In this document: positions 9,781-18,955 of the stretch, one piece after another
How the letters are laid out: each line of letters starts with the position of its first letter
How positions within the stretch are numbered: position 1 is the stretch's first letter
NCBI GenBank assembly: GCA_024207135.1
Contig: CP042428.1
Location: 310,001-374,000, forward strand
Length of the DNA stretch: 64,000 nucleotides
Source of the DNA: Arthrobacter sp. C2
Lineage (GTDB): Bacteria > Actinomycetota > Actinomycetes > Actinomycetales > Micrococcaceae
Reading direction: 5' to 3'
Position numbers and translations under genes: made by a program
The notes under the pieces: model-generated
Told to the model about the DNA's origin: nothing
Database searches by the model: none
The model's input: the letters and a program-made list of their open reading frames with translations, nothing else

Positions 9781-11154
9781 CTAGATGTCCGAGGTGCCGG
9801 TGATGCCCACGGTCGATTCGATGACCGGGCGCAGTTTCTTGGCCAGGGCCTCGTAGAACATCGAGTGCGGGAACTCGTCGTCCATCACCTGGTCGGTCAT
9901 CTCGCGCAGCGGGGCGGTCAGCGGCAGTGCGTCGGGGCCCTTGGCCCAGACCGAGGCCGGGTGCGGGGTCAGCGTGGCGGAGACCAGCTCGTAGGCGGCA
10001 AGCCAGTGCGCGATCTTCGGGCGGTCGATCGAGCGCCAGTACAGCTCGTCGATGGCATGGCCCAGGTTCGAGACGACCTCGGGGACCTGGTCCCAGTCGA
10101 TCGTCAGCTTGGTGTCGGTCCAGTGCAGCACGTGGTGCTGGTGCATCCAGGCGAAGAGCAGCTGCCCGCCGACCCCGTCGTAATTGCGGTTGCGGGTCCC
10201 GGTGATGGCGAAGCGGAAGATCCGGTCAAAGATCACCGCGTACTGAACCAGCTTGGCGTGGTGGCGGGTGGCCTCATCGGCGGTGGCGTCCCGGGCGATC
10301 TTCACGCATTCACGGAAGGCCGTCAGGTCGCAGCGCAGCTCCTCGAGGGAGTAGAGGAAGAAGGGCATGCGCTGCTTGATCATGAACGGGTCGAAGGGCA
10401 GGTCCCCGCGCATGTGGGTGCGGTCGTGGATCAGGTCCCACATCACGAAAGTTTCTTCGGTCAGTGACTGGTCCCCGAGCATGGCGGCCGCGTCGGCGGG
10501 CAGCTCGAGGTTGGTGATCTGGGCGGCGGACTTCAGCACCCGGCGGAAGCGCGCGGCCTCGCGGTCCTGGAAGATGGCGCCCCAGGTGAAGGACGGGGTT
10601 TCGCGGATGGCCACGGATTCGGGGAAGAGCACCGCGGAGTTGGTGTCGTAGCCCGGGGTGAAGTCCAAGAAGCGCAGCGGGACGAAGAGCTTGTTGGAGT
10701 AGTCCCCGGCCTCCAGGGCGGAAATGAACTCGGGCCAGATGACCTCGACCAGCACCGCCTCGAGCAGCCTGTCGGTGGAGCCGTTCTGCGTGTACATCGG
10801 GAAGAGCACCAGGTGGCGCAGCCCGTCCTCGCGGGCCAGTTGCGGCTGGAAGGCCAGCAGCGCATCAAGGAAGTCGGGAATGCCGAACCCGGCTTGTTCC
10901 CAGGCGGCCAGGTCGTGGTGCAGTGCCCGGAAGTAGTCGGCGTCGTGCGGGAACTGCGGGGCCAGCACCTGAAGGGATTCGGTGATGGTTCCCAGCAGCG
11001 CGGCGGCGCGGGGCTTGTCGGAGTCCTCGGGCACCGAGCCGTCGTGGACCTGGAGCCCCTGGAATTCGGTGGCTGCCGTCTTCAGTGCCAGCCATGCGGG
11101 CGAGGAGACGAGCTCGTGGTTGGACAGTGGCTTGGGAAGAGTTGCCTGTGACAT
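9781..11154 (-). CDS. DUF6421 family protein
   Basis: A 457-residue cytoplasmic protein that I recognise as the uncharacterised DUF6421 family of Actinobacteria. It has no signal peptide or membrane helix. It contains several conserved His-rich segments (LIHDRTHMRGDLPFDPF, FAWMHQHHVLHW) that might bind metal; this is inference. The start at 11154 is supported by GAAAGGGG seven to ten bases upstream. The frame stays open for a further 486 bases upstream, but that extension overlaps msrB and reads like non-coding sequence. The stop codon lies 40 bases from the SDR start. Confidence 0.85.
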   Translation of the reverse strand: MSQATLPKPLSNHELVSSPAWLALKTAATEFQGLQVHDGSVPEDSDKPRAAALLGTITESLQVLAPQFPHDADYFRALHHDLAAWEQAGFGIPDFLDALLAFQPQLAREDGLRHLVLFPMYTQNGSTDRLLEAVLVEVIWPEFISALEAGDYSNKLFVPLRFLDFTPGYDTNSAVLFPESVAIRETPSFTWGAIFQDREAARFRRVLKSAAQITNLELPADAAAMLGDQSLTEETFVMWDLIHDRTHMRGDLPFDPFMIKQRMPFFLYSLEELRCDLTAFRECVKIARDATADEATRHHAKLVQYAVIFDRIFRFAITGTRNRNYDGVGGQLLFAWMHQHHVLHWTDTKLTIDWDQVPEVVSNLGHAIDELYWRSIDRPKIAHWLAAYELVSATLTPHPASVWAKGPDALPLTAPLREMTDQVMDDEFPHSMFYEALAKKLRPVIESTVGITGTSDI

Positions 11155-11378
11155 TTTGGATACCCCTTTCGGTACGGCCGAACGTGCCGCGGATGCTGTT
11201 GTTGTTTCCTGGTTCCAGCGTACCGAGAGGTCATCATTGCTGATTGAAAATTGGCCTGAGCGTAAGCAGTGCTGTGGCATGAGGCGGCACCGCGGGCACC
11301 AAGGCATGTGTGCGGGGAATGCTCGGGTTCGGCACCTCCCGAATGCAGCCCGGCGCCGGGGTGCGGGGCCCGCTGCGC

Positions 11379-11819
11379 CTAGGTCGTCTTCAAGCGCAGC
11401 GAGACCGAGTTCATGCAGTAGCGCTGGTCGGTGGGGGTGTTGAAGCCCTCGCCCTCGAATACGTGGCCCAGGTGCGAATCGCAGGCCGCGCAGCGCACCT
11501 CGACCCGGACCATGCCCAGGGTGGAGTCGCGGATGTAGCGGACGCGGTCCTCTGCCAGCGGCGCGAAGAACGAGGGCCACCCGCAGCCGGCATCGAACTT
11601 GGCATTGGAGGTAAAGAGTTCCTGGCCGCAGGCCCGGCATTCATAGACACCCTCGGTGGTGGTGTCCCAGTATGCGCCGGTGAAGGGACGCTCGGTGCCG
11701 GCCTTGCGCAGGACCTGGAATTCCTCCGGGGTCAATTCGGTGCGCCACTGCTCATCGGTCTTGGCGACGCTGGGCGAGACGGGGGTGCTGGATTCTTTGG
11801 GGCTCTGGATATCACTCAC
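11379..11819 (-). CDS. msrB: Peptide-methionine (R)-S-oxide reductase
   Basis: MsrB reduces methionine-R-sulfoxide in oxidised proteins. The protein has two zinc-binding CxxC pairs (CRACG and CAACD), the conserved FDAGCGWPSFF and HLGHVF segments, and the catalytic cysteine in RYCMNSVSL near the C-terminus. The start is uncertain: a GTG at 11819 gives 146 residues, close to the family norm; a GTG at 11828 and more distant ATGs are also in frame. There is no obvious ribosome binding site. The gene is divergent from the alpha/beta hydrolase gene and lies upstream of the DUF6421 gene, at a distance of about 220 bases. Confidence 0.93.
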   Translation of the reverse strand: MSDIQSPKESSTPVSPSVAKTDEQWRTELTPEEFQVLRKAGTERPFTGAYWDTTTEGVYECRACGQELFTSNAKFDAGCGWPSFFAPLAEDRVRYIRDSTLGMVRVEVRCAACDSHLGHVFEGEGFNTPTDQRYCMNSVSLRLKTT

Positions 11820-11943
11820 ATCACGCACAACACCGGGGACGGCGCGCTCATTCCCGCACCTGTCCGGCGACATGGATCGGCTGCCGAAATTCATCGGGCC
11901 CAAAACCACAAGGTGGCAGCCGTTGTTTGCAATGATGGTAGGC

Positions 11944-13197
11944 ATGAAGGCAAATCTTTCCCCCACGCCCCCTCTCGCACCCTCGGCAGGCAAGGGCCTG
12001 AGCTGGGCGTTGCTTGGCGTGGGTGTCGGCGCTGCGGCCGGATCGATCTTTGCCGGAAGCGTCTCCGCGCTGGCCGCCTACTTTGCCCGCCGCGTGGTGA
12101 CCCCCGATGCGGAGCCGGACCAAAGCCTGGAGATCCTCGCGCTGGTGCCCACCGCCGAAGGGCAGGACGTGATCCTGTCGGCGGACAAGGATTCCACGGC
12201 ACCGGGCCGCTACTCGCTGTTCTTCACCGCCGACACCGGCCATGCGCGGCTGGGCGAACCCAAGGGCTATCGGCTCGGGGACGGCACCGTGACCCGGGCC
12301 GTGGAAAAAATCTACTTCGGGGACCTGTCGGCCGCGGTGCGCGGACGGTTTTCCGGGATCGTTTACGACTCGCCCGAGGACCTCGGGGCCACCTACCAAG
12401 ACGTCGAGATCCCGATCCTCGGCGGACTGGCCCCGGCCTGGTACGTCCCGGGGGACACCCAGGCGGACACCTGGGCCATCTGCGTCCATGGCCGCGGGGC
12501 CAACCGCAAGGAGGGTTTGCGCGCACTGTCGGTGTTCGCGGCCCTGGGGATCAGCGCGCTGTTGGTTTCCTACCGCAACGACGGGGTGGCCCCCGCGGCG
12601 GTCGACGGACGCTACGGACTCGGGGCCACGGAATGGCCCGACATCGAAGCTGCCATCGACCACGCCGTGGCCAACGGCGCCAGGGAGATCCTGCTGTTTG
12701 GATGGTCCATGGGCGGGGCCATCGCCCTGCAGGTGGCCGACAGGTCCCGGCAGGCACGGAAGATCGGAGCCCTGGTGCTTGACGGGCCGGTGATCAACTG
12801 GATCGATGTGCTCTCGCACCAGGCCAAGCGCAACCGCATCCCCGAGGCCGTGGGCGACTTCGGCCAATGGCTGCTGGGCAACAAGGCCGGACGGTGGATG
12901 ACCGGGCTGGCGGCCCCGCTGGATTTGAAGATCCTGAACTGGGTCGAACGGCACGACCAGCTGCGGGTCCCCACCCTGATCCTGCACAGCGAGGACGACG
13001 ACTTCGTGCCGATCGGCCCCTCCGAGCAGCTCGCCGCCCTGAACCCGCAAATGGTGGGGCTGCGGCGATTCAGCCGGGCCGGGCACACCCGGGAGTGGAA
13101 CGTGGATCCGCAGCGCTGGGAAGCGGAGGTCACCGCCTTCGTCCAGGGCGTGTTGGAGGCCCCGCGCCCCGGGGACAACGCGGCGGGCCTGGAATAG
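11944..13197 (+). CDS. Alpha/beta hydrolase with N-terminal membrane anchor
   Basis: A 417-residue protein (ATG at 11944; in-frame ATGs at 11932 and 11935 are alternatives). Residues about 18-48 form a hydrophobic segment that should anchor it in the membrane. The hydrolase core starts near residue 170: CVHGRG (oxyanion loop), GWSMGG (nucleophile elbow), HSEDDDFVP (acid) and RAGHTREWN (histidine). It resembles serine aminopeptidase S33/BAAT-like hydrolases of the BEM46/ABHD type with a long N-terminal region. The substrate is unknown. It stands alone between two divergently or convergently oriented genes. Confidence 0.88.
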   Translation: MKANLSPTPPLAPSAGKGLSWALLGVGVGAAAGSIFAGSVSALAAYFARRVVTPDAEPDQSLEILALVPTAEGQDVILSADKDSTAPGRYSLFFTADTGHARLGEPKGYRLGDGTVTRAVEKIYFGDLSAAVRGRFSGIVYDSPEDLGATYQDVEIPILGGLAPAWYVPGDTQADTWAICVHGRGANRKEGLRALSVFAALGISALLVSYRNDGVAPAAVDGRYGLGATEWPDIEAAIDHAVANGAREILLFGWSMGGAIALQVADRSRQARKIGALVLDGPVINWIDVLSHQAKRNRIPEAVGDFGQWLLGNKAGRWMTGLAAPLDLKILNWVERHDQLRVPTLILHSEDDDFVPIGPSEQLAALNPQMVGLRRFSRAGHTREWNVDPQRWEAEVTAFVQGVLEAPRPGDNAAGLE

Positions 13198-13220
13198 GCC
13201 CCCGGCCCCTGCAGCGGACC

Positions 13221-13730
13221 TCAGTGGCCGGCGATGTGCGCGACCTCTGCCTCGGTCAACCGCTGCAGGTCCGCCGGGGACAGCTCCAGGTCCAGCCCGC
13301 GGTGCCCGCCCGAGACGTAGACGGTTTCCAGCGCCATGGCACTGGCATCAATGATTGTGCGCGAGCGGTTGCGCTGCGCCAGCGGGGAGATGCCGCCCAC
13401 CACGTACCCGGTGCGCCGCTCGGCCACGGCCGGGTCGGCCATCTCCACCTTCTTGAGCCCCAGGGTCGTGGCCATGGCCTTGAGGTCCAGTGATCGGTTC
13501 ACCGGAATGATGCCAACCGCCAGCGCAGCGGCCCCCGGTTCCCCGGTGGACACCAGCAGCGTCTTGAACACCCGGGCCGGGGGCACCCCGATGGCCTCGG
13601 CGGCTTCCATCCCGTAGTTGGCCGCGGCCGGATCATGGGTGTAGGAATGCACGGTGTAGTGGACCGCCTCGCGGTCCAGCAGCGTGGTCGCGGGAGTCCC
13701 GGTGGAATGCGTGTTCTTCTTCTTGGACAT
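13221..13730 (-). CDS. ybaK: Cys-tRNA(Pro)/Cys-tRNA(Cys) deacylase YbaK
   Basis: Editing-domain protein of 169 residues that hydrolyses cysteine mischarged onto tRNA-Pro. Hallmarks are VFKTLLV, the glycine-rich YVVGGISPLAQRN segment and the C-terminal substrate-binding strand. The start is preceded by GGAGG. It lies 77 bases downstream of sufE and may be part of the sseA-sufE-ybaK unit; all three concern cysteine or sulfur chemistry. Confidence 0.93.
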   Translation of the reverse strand: MSKKKNTHSTGTPATTLLDREAVHYTVHSYTHDPAAANYGMEAAEAIGVPPARVFKTLLVSTGEPGAAALAVGIIPVNRSLDLKAMATTLGLKKVEMADPAVAERRTGYVVGGISPLAQRNRSRTIIDASAMALETVYVSGGHRGLDLELSPADLQRLTEAEVAHIAGH

Positions 13731-13807
13731 GGGCTTTCGGGATCCTCCATTAACGGGGCTTGGGCGCCGGCATGTGCCGGCGCCCAAGCATCGAAATTGC
13801 TTGCGGC

Positions 13808-14257
13808 TTAGGAGCCGGCAGCGGCAACCCGCTCGCTGACCTGTCGCTTGATACGGGCAAGCATGGCAGTCATGCCACGCAAACGCAATGGCGTCAGGGC
13901 CCGGGTCAAGCCCAGCAGGTTGGGCATGTCGTCGGGGACGGCTAGCACCGCCGCGGCGGGCAGCCCGTCGAGTCCCTGGTGCAGCACCGAGGCGAACCCG
14001 CGGGTGGTGGGCGCCTGCGGGGGAGCGGAGAAGAACAACGACACCTTGTGCTCCCCGGCCGGCTCGACCTCGATGTTCAGGAACAACGGGGTCTGGCACT
14101 CCACGACCTGCTCCAGCAGGTCCGGGTGCTCGGCCAGGCGCGCCGGAAGCTCGGGCAGTTCCTCGGAAAAGTCCAGCAGCATCTCCAGACGCTCCTGCTC
14201 GGTGACGGACTGGAAGTCCTCGACGATCTCGGCCAGGGCCTCGGGCATCTCACCCAT
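13808..14257 (-). CDS. sufE: Cysteine desulfuration protein SufE
   Basis: SufE accepts persulfide sulfur from a cysteine desulfurase for Fe-S cluster assembly. The protein has 149 residues; C54 in VVECQTPLF matches the active cysteine, although the usual glycine before it (VxGCQS) is replaced by glutamate. It starts four bases after the sseA stop codon, so it is translated from the same message. The coupling of a rhodanese and SufE gene suggests sulfur transfer between the two proteins. Confidence 0.92.
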   Translation of the reverse strand: MGEMPEALAEIVEDFQSVTEQERLEMLLDFSEELPELPARLAEHPDLLEQVVECQTPLFLNIEVEPAGEHKVSLFFSAPPQAPTTRGFASVLHQGLDGLPAAAVLAVPDDMPNLLGLTRALTPLRLRGMTAMLARIKRQVSERVAAAGS

Positions 14258-14261
14258 GCGG

Positions 14262-15170
14262 CTAGGCCCCGAATCCTGCGGGAACGGCGCCGGGCTCGAT
14301 GCCCTTCACGATGGGAACGCGCACGGCGTTGCCCCACTCGGTCCAGGAACCGTCGTAGTTGCGCACGTTCTGGAAACCGAGCAGGAACTGCAGGGCAAAC
14401 CAGGTGTGGCTCGAGCGCTCGCCGATGCGGCAGTAGGTGATGATGTCATCGCCCGCGGCCAGCCCGGCCTCGTTCAGGTAGATCGCCTCGAGCTCGGCAC
14501 GGGACTTGAAGGTCCCGTCCTCGGCCGCGGCACGGCCCCACGGAACCGAAGCAGCCGAAGGGATGTGGCCGCCGCGCAGCGTGCCTTCCTCCGGGTATGC
14601 GGGCATGTGGGTGCGCTCGCCGGTGTACTCCTCGGTGGAGCGCACATCGATCATCGGCTTGCCGAAGTGGCCCAGCACCTCGGGCATGAAGGCGCGGATG
14701 ACCGAATCGTCGCGTTCGATGACCGGGTAGCTGGTGGTGGCAACGACCGGCTTCTCGCGGGTCAACTCACGGCCCTCGGCGATCCACTTGTCGCGGCCGC
14801 CGTCGAGCAGGCGGACGTCCTCGTGGCCGAAGAGGGTGAAGACCCACAGCGCATAGGAGGCCCACCAGTTGGACTTGTCGCCGTAGATGACCACGGTGGT
14901 ATCGCGGCCGATGCCCTTGGCTGCCATCAGCGCGGCGAAGCGCTCGCCGTCGACGTAGTCGCGGGTGTCTTCGTCGTTCAGCTCGGTGTGCCAGTCGACC
15001 TTGACCGCTCCGGGGATGTGGCCCGTGTCGTACAGCAGGATGTCCTCGTTGGACTCGAGGACCACCAGGCCCTCGGTGGACAGGTTGGCCGCCAGCCAAT
15101 CGGTGGACACCAGCCGTTCCGGGTGGGCATATTCGGCAAATGAAGGATTGGAGTCGATGGGCAGGCTCAT
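14262..15170 (-). CDS. sseA: Tandem-rhodanese sulfurtransferase
   Basis: Thiosulfate or 3-mercaptopyruvate sulfurtransferase of 302 residues with two rhodanese domains. The first (about 20-150) lacks the catalytic cysteine; the second (about 165-295) carries it in [14 protein letters not shown], with the loop sequence typical of thiosulfate-type enzymes. I chose the ATG at 15170; upstream in-frame codons read as non-coding. It heads the sseA-sufE-ybaK operon and is divergent from zapE across 256 bases. Confidence 0.92.
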   Translation of the reverse strand: MSLPIDSNPSFAEYAHPERLVSTDWLAANLSTEGLVVLESNEDILLYDTGHIPGAVKVDWHTELNDEDTRDYVDGERFAALMAAKGIGRDTTVVIYGDKSNWWASYALWVFTLFGHEDVRLLDGGRDKWIAEGRELTREKPVVATTSYPVIERDDSVIRAFMPEVLGHFGKPMIDVRSTEEYTGERTHMPAYPEEGTLRGGHIPSAASVPWGRAAAEDGTFKSRAELEAIYLNEAGLAAGDDIITYCRIGERSSHTWFALQFLLGFQNVRNYDGSWTEWGNAVRVPIVKGIEPGAVPAGFGA

Positions 15171-15426
15171 TGTTATAGACCTCGCAACAAGAAAAATGGG
15201 GGATGGTGCTGTTTCCAGCCTAGCCACCGTGCGCGCCTCGGGCAGCGCGAAGGAGTCATTCAACGCCATATTTCGCTTCAAGCGTCCGCAATTGCGCTAT
15301 AAGCGGCCGGCGCCACGGCTCCCATTTAGGGGATGCCCGAGGTCTGGGCATAAAATGGCTGGGGCGTGTCTCCGCGCCAAAAACGCCCGTCACAGCCTTC
15401 CGAAGACTTAAGGACCGTCCAGCCGT

Positions 15427-16464
15427 ATGGCCACGATTACGAATCTTTCCCAACGGACCCCCACGGTCTCCATTGACGATCTTCTCGCCGGCTTCCACCC
15501 GTCGTACCGGTTCGGCGAGGTTTCCTTCGAGACCTACCGTCCGGACCCGGCCTGGCCCACCCAGGCAGAGGCGGTCACCAAGCTCAGGGGCTTCGCCTCG
15601 ACCATTGGCAAGTCCAAGGGCGGTTTCCTCTCCAACCTCTTCGGCAAGAAGAAGGTCGAGAAATCGGGCATGTACCTGGACGGAGGGTTCGGGGTGGGCA
15701 AGACCCACCTGCTGGCCTCGCTGTGGCACCTTGCCCCGGGCCGCAAGGCCTTCGGGACCTTCGTCGAATACACCAACCTCGTCGGTGCGCTATCTTTCCG
15801 CCAGGCGGTCGACGTGCTGAGCAGCTACTCGCTGGTGTGCATCGACGAATTCGAACTTGACGACCCGGGGGACACCGTGCTGATGTCGCGCCTGATGCGC
15901 GAGCTCTCGGATGCCGGAGTGAAACTGGCTGCCACATCCAACACGCTGCCCGGCGCCCTGGGCGATGGACGTTTTGCCGCCGTGGACTTCCAACGCGAGA
16001 TCAAGGTGCTCGCCGAGCAGTTCGATGTGCACCGCGTGGACGGGGTGGACTTCCGCCACCGCGGCCTGCCCGACGCGCCTACGCCGCTGGACGATGCCGC
16101 CATCGAGGAATTCGCCACCGAACGATACGGCGACAAGACCTATGCGATTGACGAGTTCTCGGACCTGGTCGCACACATGTCCAAGGTCCATCCCAGCCGC
16201 TACCGCGCCCTGCTGGGCGATGTCGACGTGCTGGTGCTGCACAACGTGGAGACCATCACCGAGCAGGCCGTCGCACTGCGCTTTGTGGTGTTGGCCGACC
16301 GGCTCTATGACAAGGACGTGCCCATCGTTGCCTCCGGCAAGCCCTTCTCCGAGCTGTTCACCCCGGAGATGATGGCCGGCGGCTACCAGAAGAAGTATTT
16401 CCGCGCCGTCTCCCGCCTCACCGCGCTGGCCCGCGAGGGCCAGACCGGCGAGCCCGCGCTTTAG
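15427..16464 (+). CDS. zapE: AFG1/ZapE-like ATPase
   Basis: P-loop ATPase of 345 residues from the ZapE/AFG1 family, linked in E. coli to division and in mitochondria to turnover of respiratory-chain subunits. Walker A is GGFGVGKTH at 86-94; Walker B is LVCIDEFELDD with D140/E141. The arginine-rich C-terminal part (HPSRYRALL, YQKKYFRAVSRL) is also typical. It is monocistronic and ends at a strong terminator. The same neighbourhood with sseA and sufE divergently oriented occurs in related genomes as far as I recall. Confidence 0.92.
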   Translation: MATITNLSQRTPTVSIDDLLAGFHPSYRFGEVSFETYRPDPAWPTQAEAVTKLRGFASTIGKSKGGFLSNLFGKKKVEKSGMYLDGGFGVGKTHLLASLWHLAPGRKAFGTFVEYTNLVGALSFRQAVDVLSSYSLVCIDEFELDDPGDTVLMSRLMRELSDAGVKLAATSNTLPGALGDGRFAAVDFQREIKVLAEQFDVHRVDGVDFRHRGLPDAPTPLDDAAIEEFATERYGDKTYAIDEFSDLVAHMSKVHPSRYRALLGDVDVLVLHNVETITEQAVALRFVVLADRLYDKDVPIVASGKPFSELFTPEMMAGGYQKKYFRAVSRLTALAREGQTGEPAL

Positions 16465-16477
16465 GCAGCAGCAACGC

Positions 16478-16553
16478 AGAAAGGCCGTGGCCGTCCCGGC
16501 TCCCGCAAGCCTCTTGGCTTGGAGGGGGATCGGGAGCGGGGCACGGCCTTTCT
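16478..16553. terminator. Large bidirectional terminator between zapE and benE
   Basis: A 12-bp perfect outer stem (AGAAAGGCCGTG at 16478-16489 with CACGGCCTTTCT at 16542-16553) encloses further complementary arms, GCTCCCG/CGGGAGC and AAGCC/GGCTT. The outer stem begins AGAAA and ends TTTCT, so either transcript gains a U-rich end. It lies between the two convergent stop codons. Confidence 0.88.
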
Positions 16554-16574
16554 CATGCCCGGGGACCGGGGATG

Positions 16575-17771
16575 TCAGTTGTGCTTGCGCTCTATCAGCA
16601 GGCGCAAGGCCAGCCCGGCAAGCAGCGCCCAGAAGGCCCCGCCGATCCCGGCGAAGCTCAGGCCCGAACCGGCAATCAGGAAGGCCACCAGCGAACTCAT
16701 CCGGCTCGTCGGATCCGACAGCGCCGAGGATGCGGAGGCACCCAAGGTGCCCAACAGTGCCAGGCCCGCCGCGGCTTCCAGCAGCCCCTCCGGGCTCGCG
16801 GTGGCCAGGGCGGTGATCGCGGCCGAAGCCAGGCCCAGCACGATGTAGAACCCGCCGGAGGACACCGCGGCGATCCAGCGCCTGGATCGGTCTTCCCCGG
16901 CCTCCTCCCCGGCGGCCAGGGCCGCGGAAATCGCGGCGAGGTTGATGGCGTGCCCGCCAAAGACGGCCGCGGCGGCGCTGCCGATGCCGGTGGAGAGCAT
17001 CGAGGCCCGCCACGGGGTTTGAAAATCGAAGCTGGCCAACACTGCCACGCCGGGCACGTTCTGCGAAGCCATGGTGACCACGAACAATGGCAACGTGATG
17101 GCCGTGAAGGCCTCGAGGCTGAATGCCGGCGCCGTGAATTGGAGCGTGGGCAGCAACTCGCCCACGACACCGGTGGCACCGGCTTGCGCCATGGAGAACC
17201 CGGCGATGCCCAGGGCCGAGGCCATGGCCGCGGGCACGGCCCAGCGGGGGCTCAGGCGCAGGAACACGAGCCAGACCACGATGACCGGCGCAACATACAG
17301 CGGGATGGTGGAAAGTGCCACAAAGGGAGCCAGACAGAGCTTGAGCAGCACACCGGCCAGCATGGCCTGGGCCAGGGAAACCGGGATGGCCGCCAGCAAC
17401 CTGCCCAGCCAGGGGATGGCTCCGGTCGCGGCAATCAGCACCCCCGTCATGAGGAAGGCCCCGACGGCGTGGTCCCACCCGAAGTTCACGGTGGCAGCCC
17501 CGGCGAGCAACGCTGCTCCGGGGGTGGACCACGCGGTGGTGATGGGTCGTTTGGTGAACCAGGCCAACCCCACGGCACATATGGCCAGGGCTATGGTCAG
17601 GGCGAAGAGTCCCGACGCCGCTTGGGCGTCGGTGGCGCCGACTGCCTTGAGCCCGGTGAGCACGACGGCAAACGAAGAGGTGTAACCGACCAAGGCCGTC
17701 ACCAGTCCCGCCATGATCGGTTGCGCAGGCGAGTTCTTGGTCGAAAGGCGGGGTGGTGCTGTGGGTCTCAA
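16575..17771 (-). CDS. benE: Benzoate/H+ symporter BenE family transporter
   Basis: Membrane protein of 398 residues with about 11-12 hydrophobic helices, matching the BenE family of aromatic acid-proton symporters. Helpful landmarks are AWSTPGAALL, the MASQNVPGVAVL segment and FGGHAINLAAISAAL. The start is probably TTG at 17771, since AAGGAAAG lies seven bases before it and no ATG is equally well placed. No benzoate degradation genes are nearby, so the real substrate is uncertain. It stands alone, ending at the shared terminator with zapE. Confidence 0.9.
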   Translation of the reverse strand: MRPTAPPRLSTKNSPAQPIMAGLVTALVGYTSSFAVVLTGLKAVGATDAQAASGLFALTIALAICAVGLAWFTKRPITTAWSTPGAALLAGAATVNFGWDHAVGAFLMTGVLIAATGAIPWLGRLLAAIPVSLAQAMLAGVLLKLCLAPFVALSTIPLYVAPVIVVWLVFLRLSPRWAVPAAMASALGIAGFSMAQAGATGVVGELLPTLQFTAPAFSLEAFTAITLPLFVVTMASQNVPGVAVLASFDFQTPWRASMLSTGIGSAAAAVFGGHAINLAAISAALAAGEEAGEDRSRRWIAAVSSGGFYIVLGLASAAITALATASPEGLLEAAAGLALLGTLGASASSALSDPTSRMSSLVAFLIAGSGLSFAGIGGAFWALLAGLALRLLIERKHN

Positions 17772-17876
17772 TGCGTATCTTTCCTTGCAAACGACAGGTG
17801 CCGGTCCCGCCTCACGGCGGTACCGGCACCCGTTTGTCGTGCCTAGGGCAAATGACCTAGTGAACCAGGCTGGAAC

Positions 17877-18104
17877 CTAGACGGTAGGTGTACCGCCGTC
17901 GCCTTCATCCTTGTTGAGGAGGCCCTTTGCGCCGTCCTGAACCTTGTCGACGTGCTCGGCGAACTTGCCGCCGGTCTTTTCGTCGATGAAGTCGCCGGCG
18001 TTATCGATGGCCTCACCGATCTTGCCCGAGTTTTCGTGAATCAACCCGGCCGCCTTGTCCTTCAGTCCTTCGGCCTTGCCCTTCAGCTCGTCAAAAATAG
18101 ACAA
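17877..18104 (-). CDS. Small MT0933/Rv0909-type antitoxin-like protein
   Basis: A 75-residue, highly charged helical protein (Lys, Glu, Asp, Gly) whose N-terminus, SIFDELKGKAEGLKDKA, matches the MT0933_antitox family. The start is TTG at 18104, preceded by a near-perfect GAGGAGG seven bases away, so it should be translated strongly despite the rare codon. Mycobacterial Rv0909 was proposed as an antitoxin, but most actinobacterial members have no toxin gene beside them, as here. A stress-related helical protein of the CsbD style is the alternative reading. Confidence 0.8.
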   Translation of the reverse strand: MSIFDELKGKAEGLKDKAAGLIHENSGKIGEAIDNAGDFIDEKTGGKFAEHVDKVQDGAKGLLNKDEGDGGTPTV

Positions 18105-18230
18105 AAGGCACCTCCTCTCAATCGTGGGGGCCAGGAAAGCCCCCGTCTGTGAATCATCCTATGTCGAGTCGGTGGCGATTCAAGGGCATTTGTGTGACTT
18201 TTTGAAGATATTCGTGCTGACCACGTCCGA

Positions 18231-18632
18231 TCAGTGCCCGAACGCTTGGATCGGACGCGCGTGGTGTCCCTCTTGTGCATCCGAATAGTCGCGTGCGACT
18301 TTCACCAATCCAAACTCATCGAATGCCAGGACCGTGCATCCCGACACCGTTGTGGGTTGGTCCTTGATGTATATGACGACCCAGTACTCAACGGACGCGG
18401 TGCCTCCCTCAACCACCGGATCGGCGAACCAGGTTTCCGCGGGTTTGGTCTCTTCAGCGAAGCATTCGACCAGGTAGTTGCGCAGGCCGCTGCGTCCATG
18501 AAATGGCTGGAACATCGACGCCCAGTGTTCACCTACATCGGCCTGAAGGTTGACGATCGCTTCCACGTCTTTGCGCGGCCAGGCGCTGGCCCATGTATTC
18601 GCCCAACGTTGGGCAGCCTCGAAAGTCTGCAT
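18231..18632 (-). CDS. SnoaL/NTF2-like protein
   Basis: A 133-residue single-domain protein with the N-terminal helix pattern and cone-shaped cavity motifs of the NTF2-like superfamily (WANTWASAWPRKDVEAI, followed by beta strands such as ASVEYWVVIYI). Superfamily members act as small hydrolases, isomerases or ligand-binding proteins; no catalytic residues can be assigned. AAGGAAA precedes the ATG. Codon use is less GC-rich than in neighbouring genes, and it sits between a small antitoxin-like gene and the tRNA cluster, so recent acquisition is possible. Confidence 0.75.
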   Translation of the reverse strand: MQTFEAAQRWANTWASAWPRKDVEAIVNLQADVGEHWASMFQPFHGRSGLRNYLVECFAEETKPAETWFADPVVEGGTASVEYWVVIYIKDQPTTVSGCTVLAFDEFGLVKVARDYSDAQEGHHARPIQAFGH

Positions 18633-18734
18633 TTGAGTTTCCTTCTGACATCGACAACCAGTCGCGCGAAAAATTCGGCCCGGAACGGCAAGGCAGGCAA
18701 CTCAAAGTATGGCAGGTGAAATCGTGGTTAAACA

Positions 18735-18771
18735 CGTAGGTCGCGTGGTTTGGAAAACCACGCGACCTACG
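18735..18771 (-). terminator. Perfect 17-bp hairpin ending the tRNA cluster
   Basis: CGTAGGTCGCGTGGTTT is followed after three bases by its exact complement. It starts four bases beyond the encoded CCA of the last tRNA-Gly. The U-tract after it is weak (TGTTTAA), so it may terminate poorly, or serve mainly as a processing and stability structure. Confidence 0.75.
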
Positions 18772-18774
18772 AAT

Positions 18775-18850
18775 TGGAGTGGACAACGAGGTTCGAACTC
18801 GCGACCTCAACCTTGGCAAGGTTGCGCTCTACCAGCTGAGCTATGTCCAC
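18775..18850 (-). tRNA. tRNA-Gly (GCC), with encoded CCA
   Basis: Full cloverleaf: acceptor GTGGACA paired with TGTCCAC, TTGCCAA anticodon loop with anticodon GCC, and T-arm containing GTTCGAAC. The discriminator is T, and CCA is encoded. The anticodon stem is CAACC/GGTTG, whereas the two other Gly copies have CGACC/GGTCG. It is the last gene of the cluster. Confidence 0.97.
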
Positions 18851-18883
18851 ATTGGCAATCAATACTAACAGTATAGATCGTCG

Positions 18884-18955
18884 TGGGCGATACTGGGATC
18901 GAACCAGTGACCTCTTCCGTGTCAGGGAAGCGCGCTACCGCTGCGCCAATCGCCC
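18884..18955 (-). tRNA. tRNA-Val (GAC), copy 1
   Basis: 72-nt cloverleaf with GGGCGAT acceptor, anticodon stem CTTCC/GGAAG and loop CTGACAC (anticodon GAC). The discriminator is A; CCA is not encoded. It lies upstream of the last tRNA-Gly and is identical in its mature sequence to copy 2 as far as I can compare. Confidence 0.97.

Noticed and set aside
11155-11640. In-frame extension of the DUF6421 gene upstream of 11154
   Set aside because: It overlaps msrB and has low-complexity composition, whereas 11154 has a good ribosome binding site.
13731-14099. Longer N-terminus for ybaK
   Set aside because: The extension overlaps sufE and does not resemble the family; the ATG at 13730 gives normal length.
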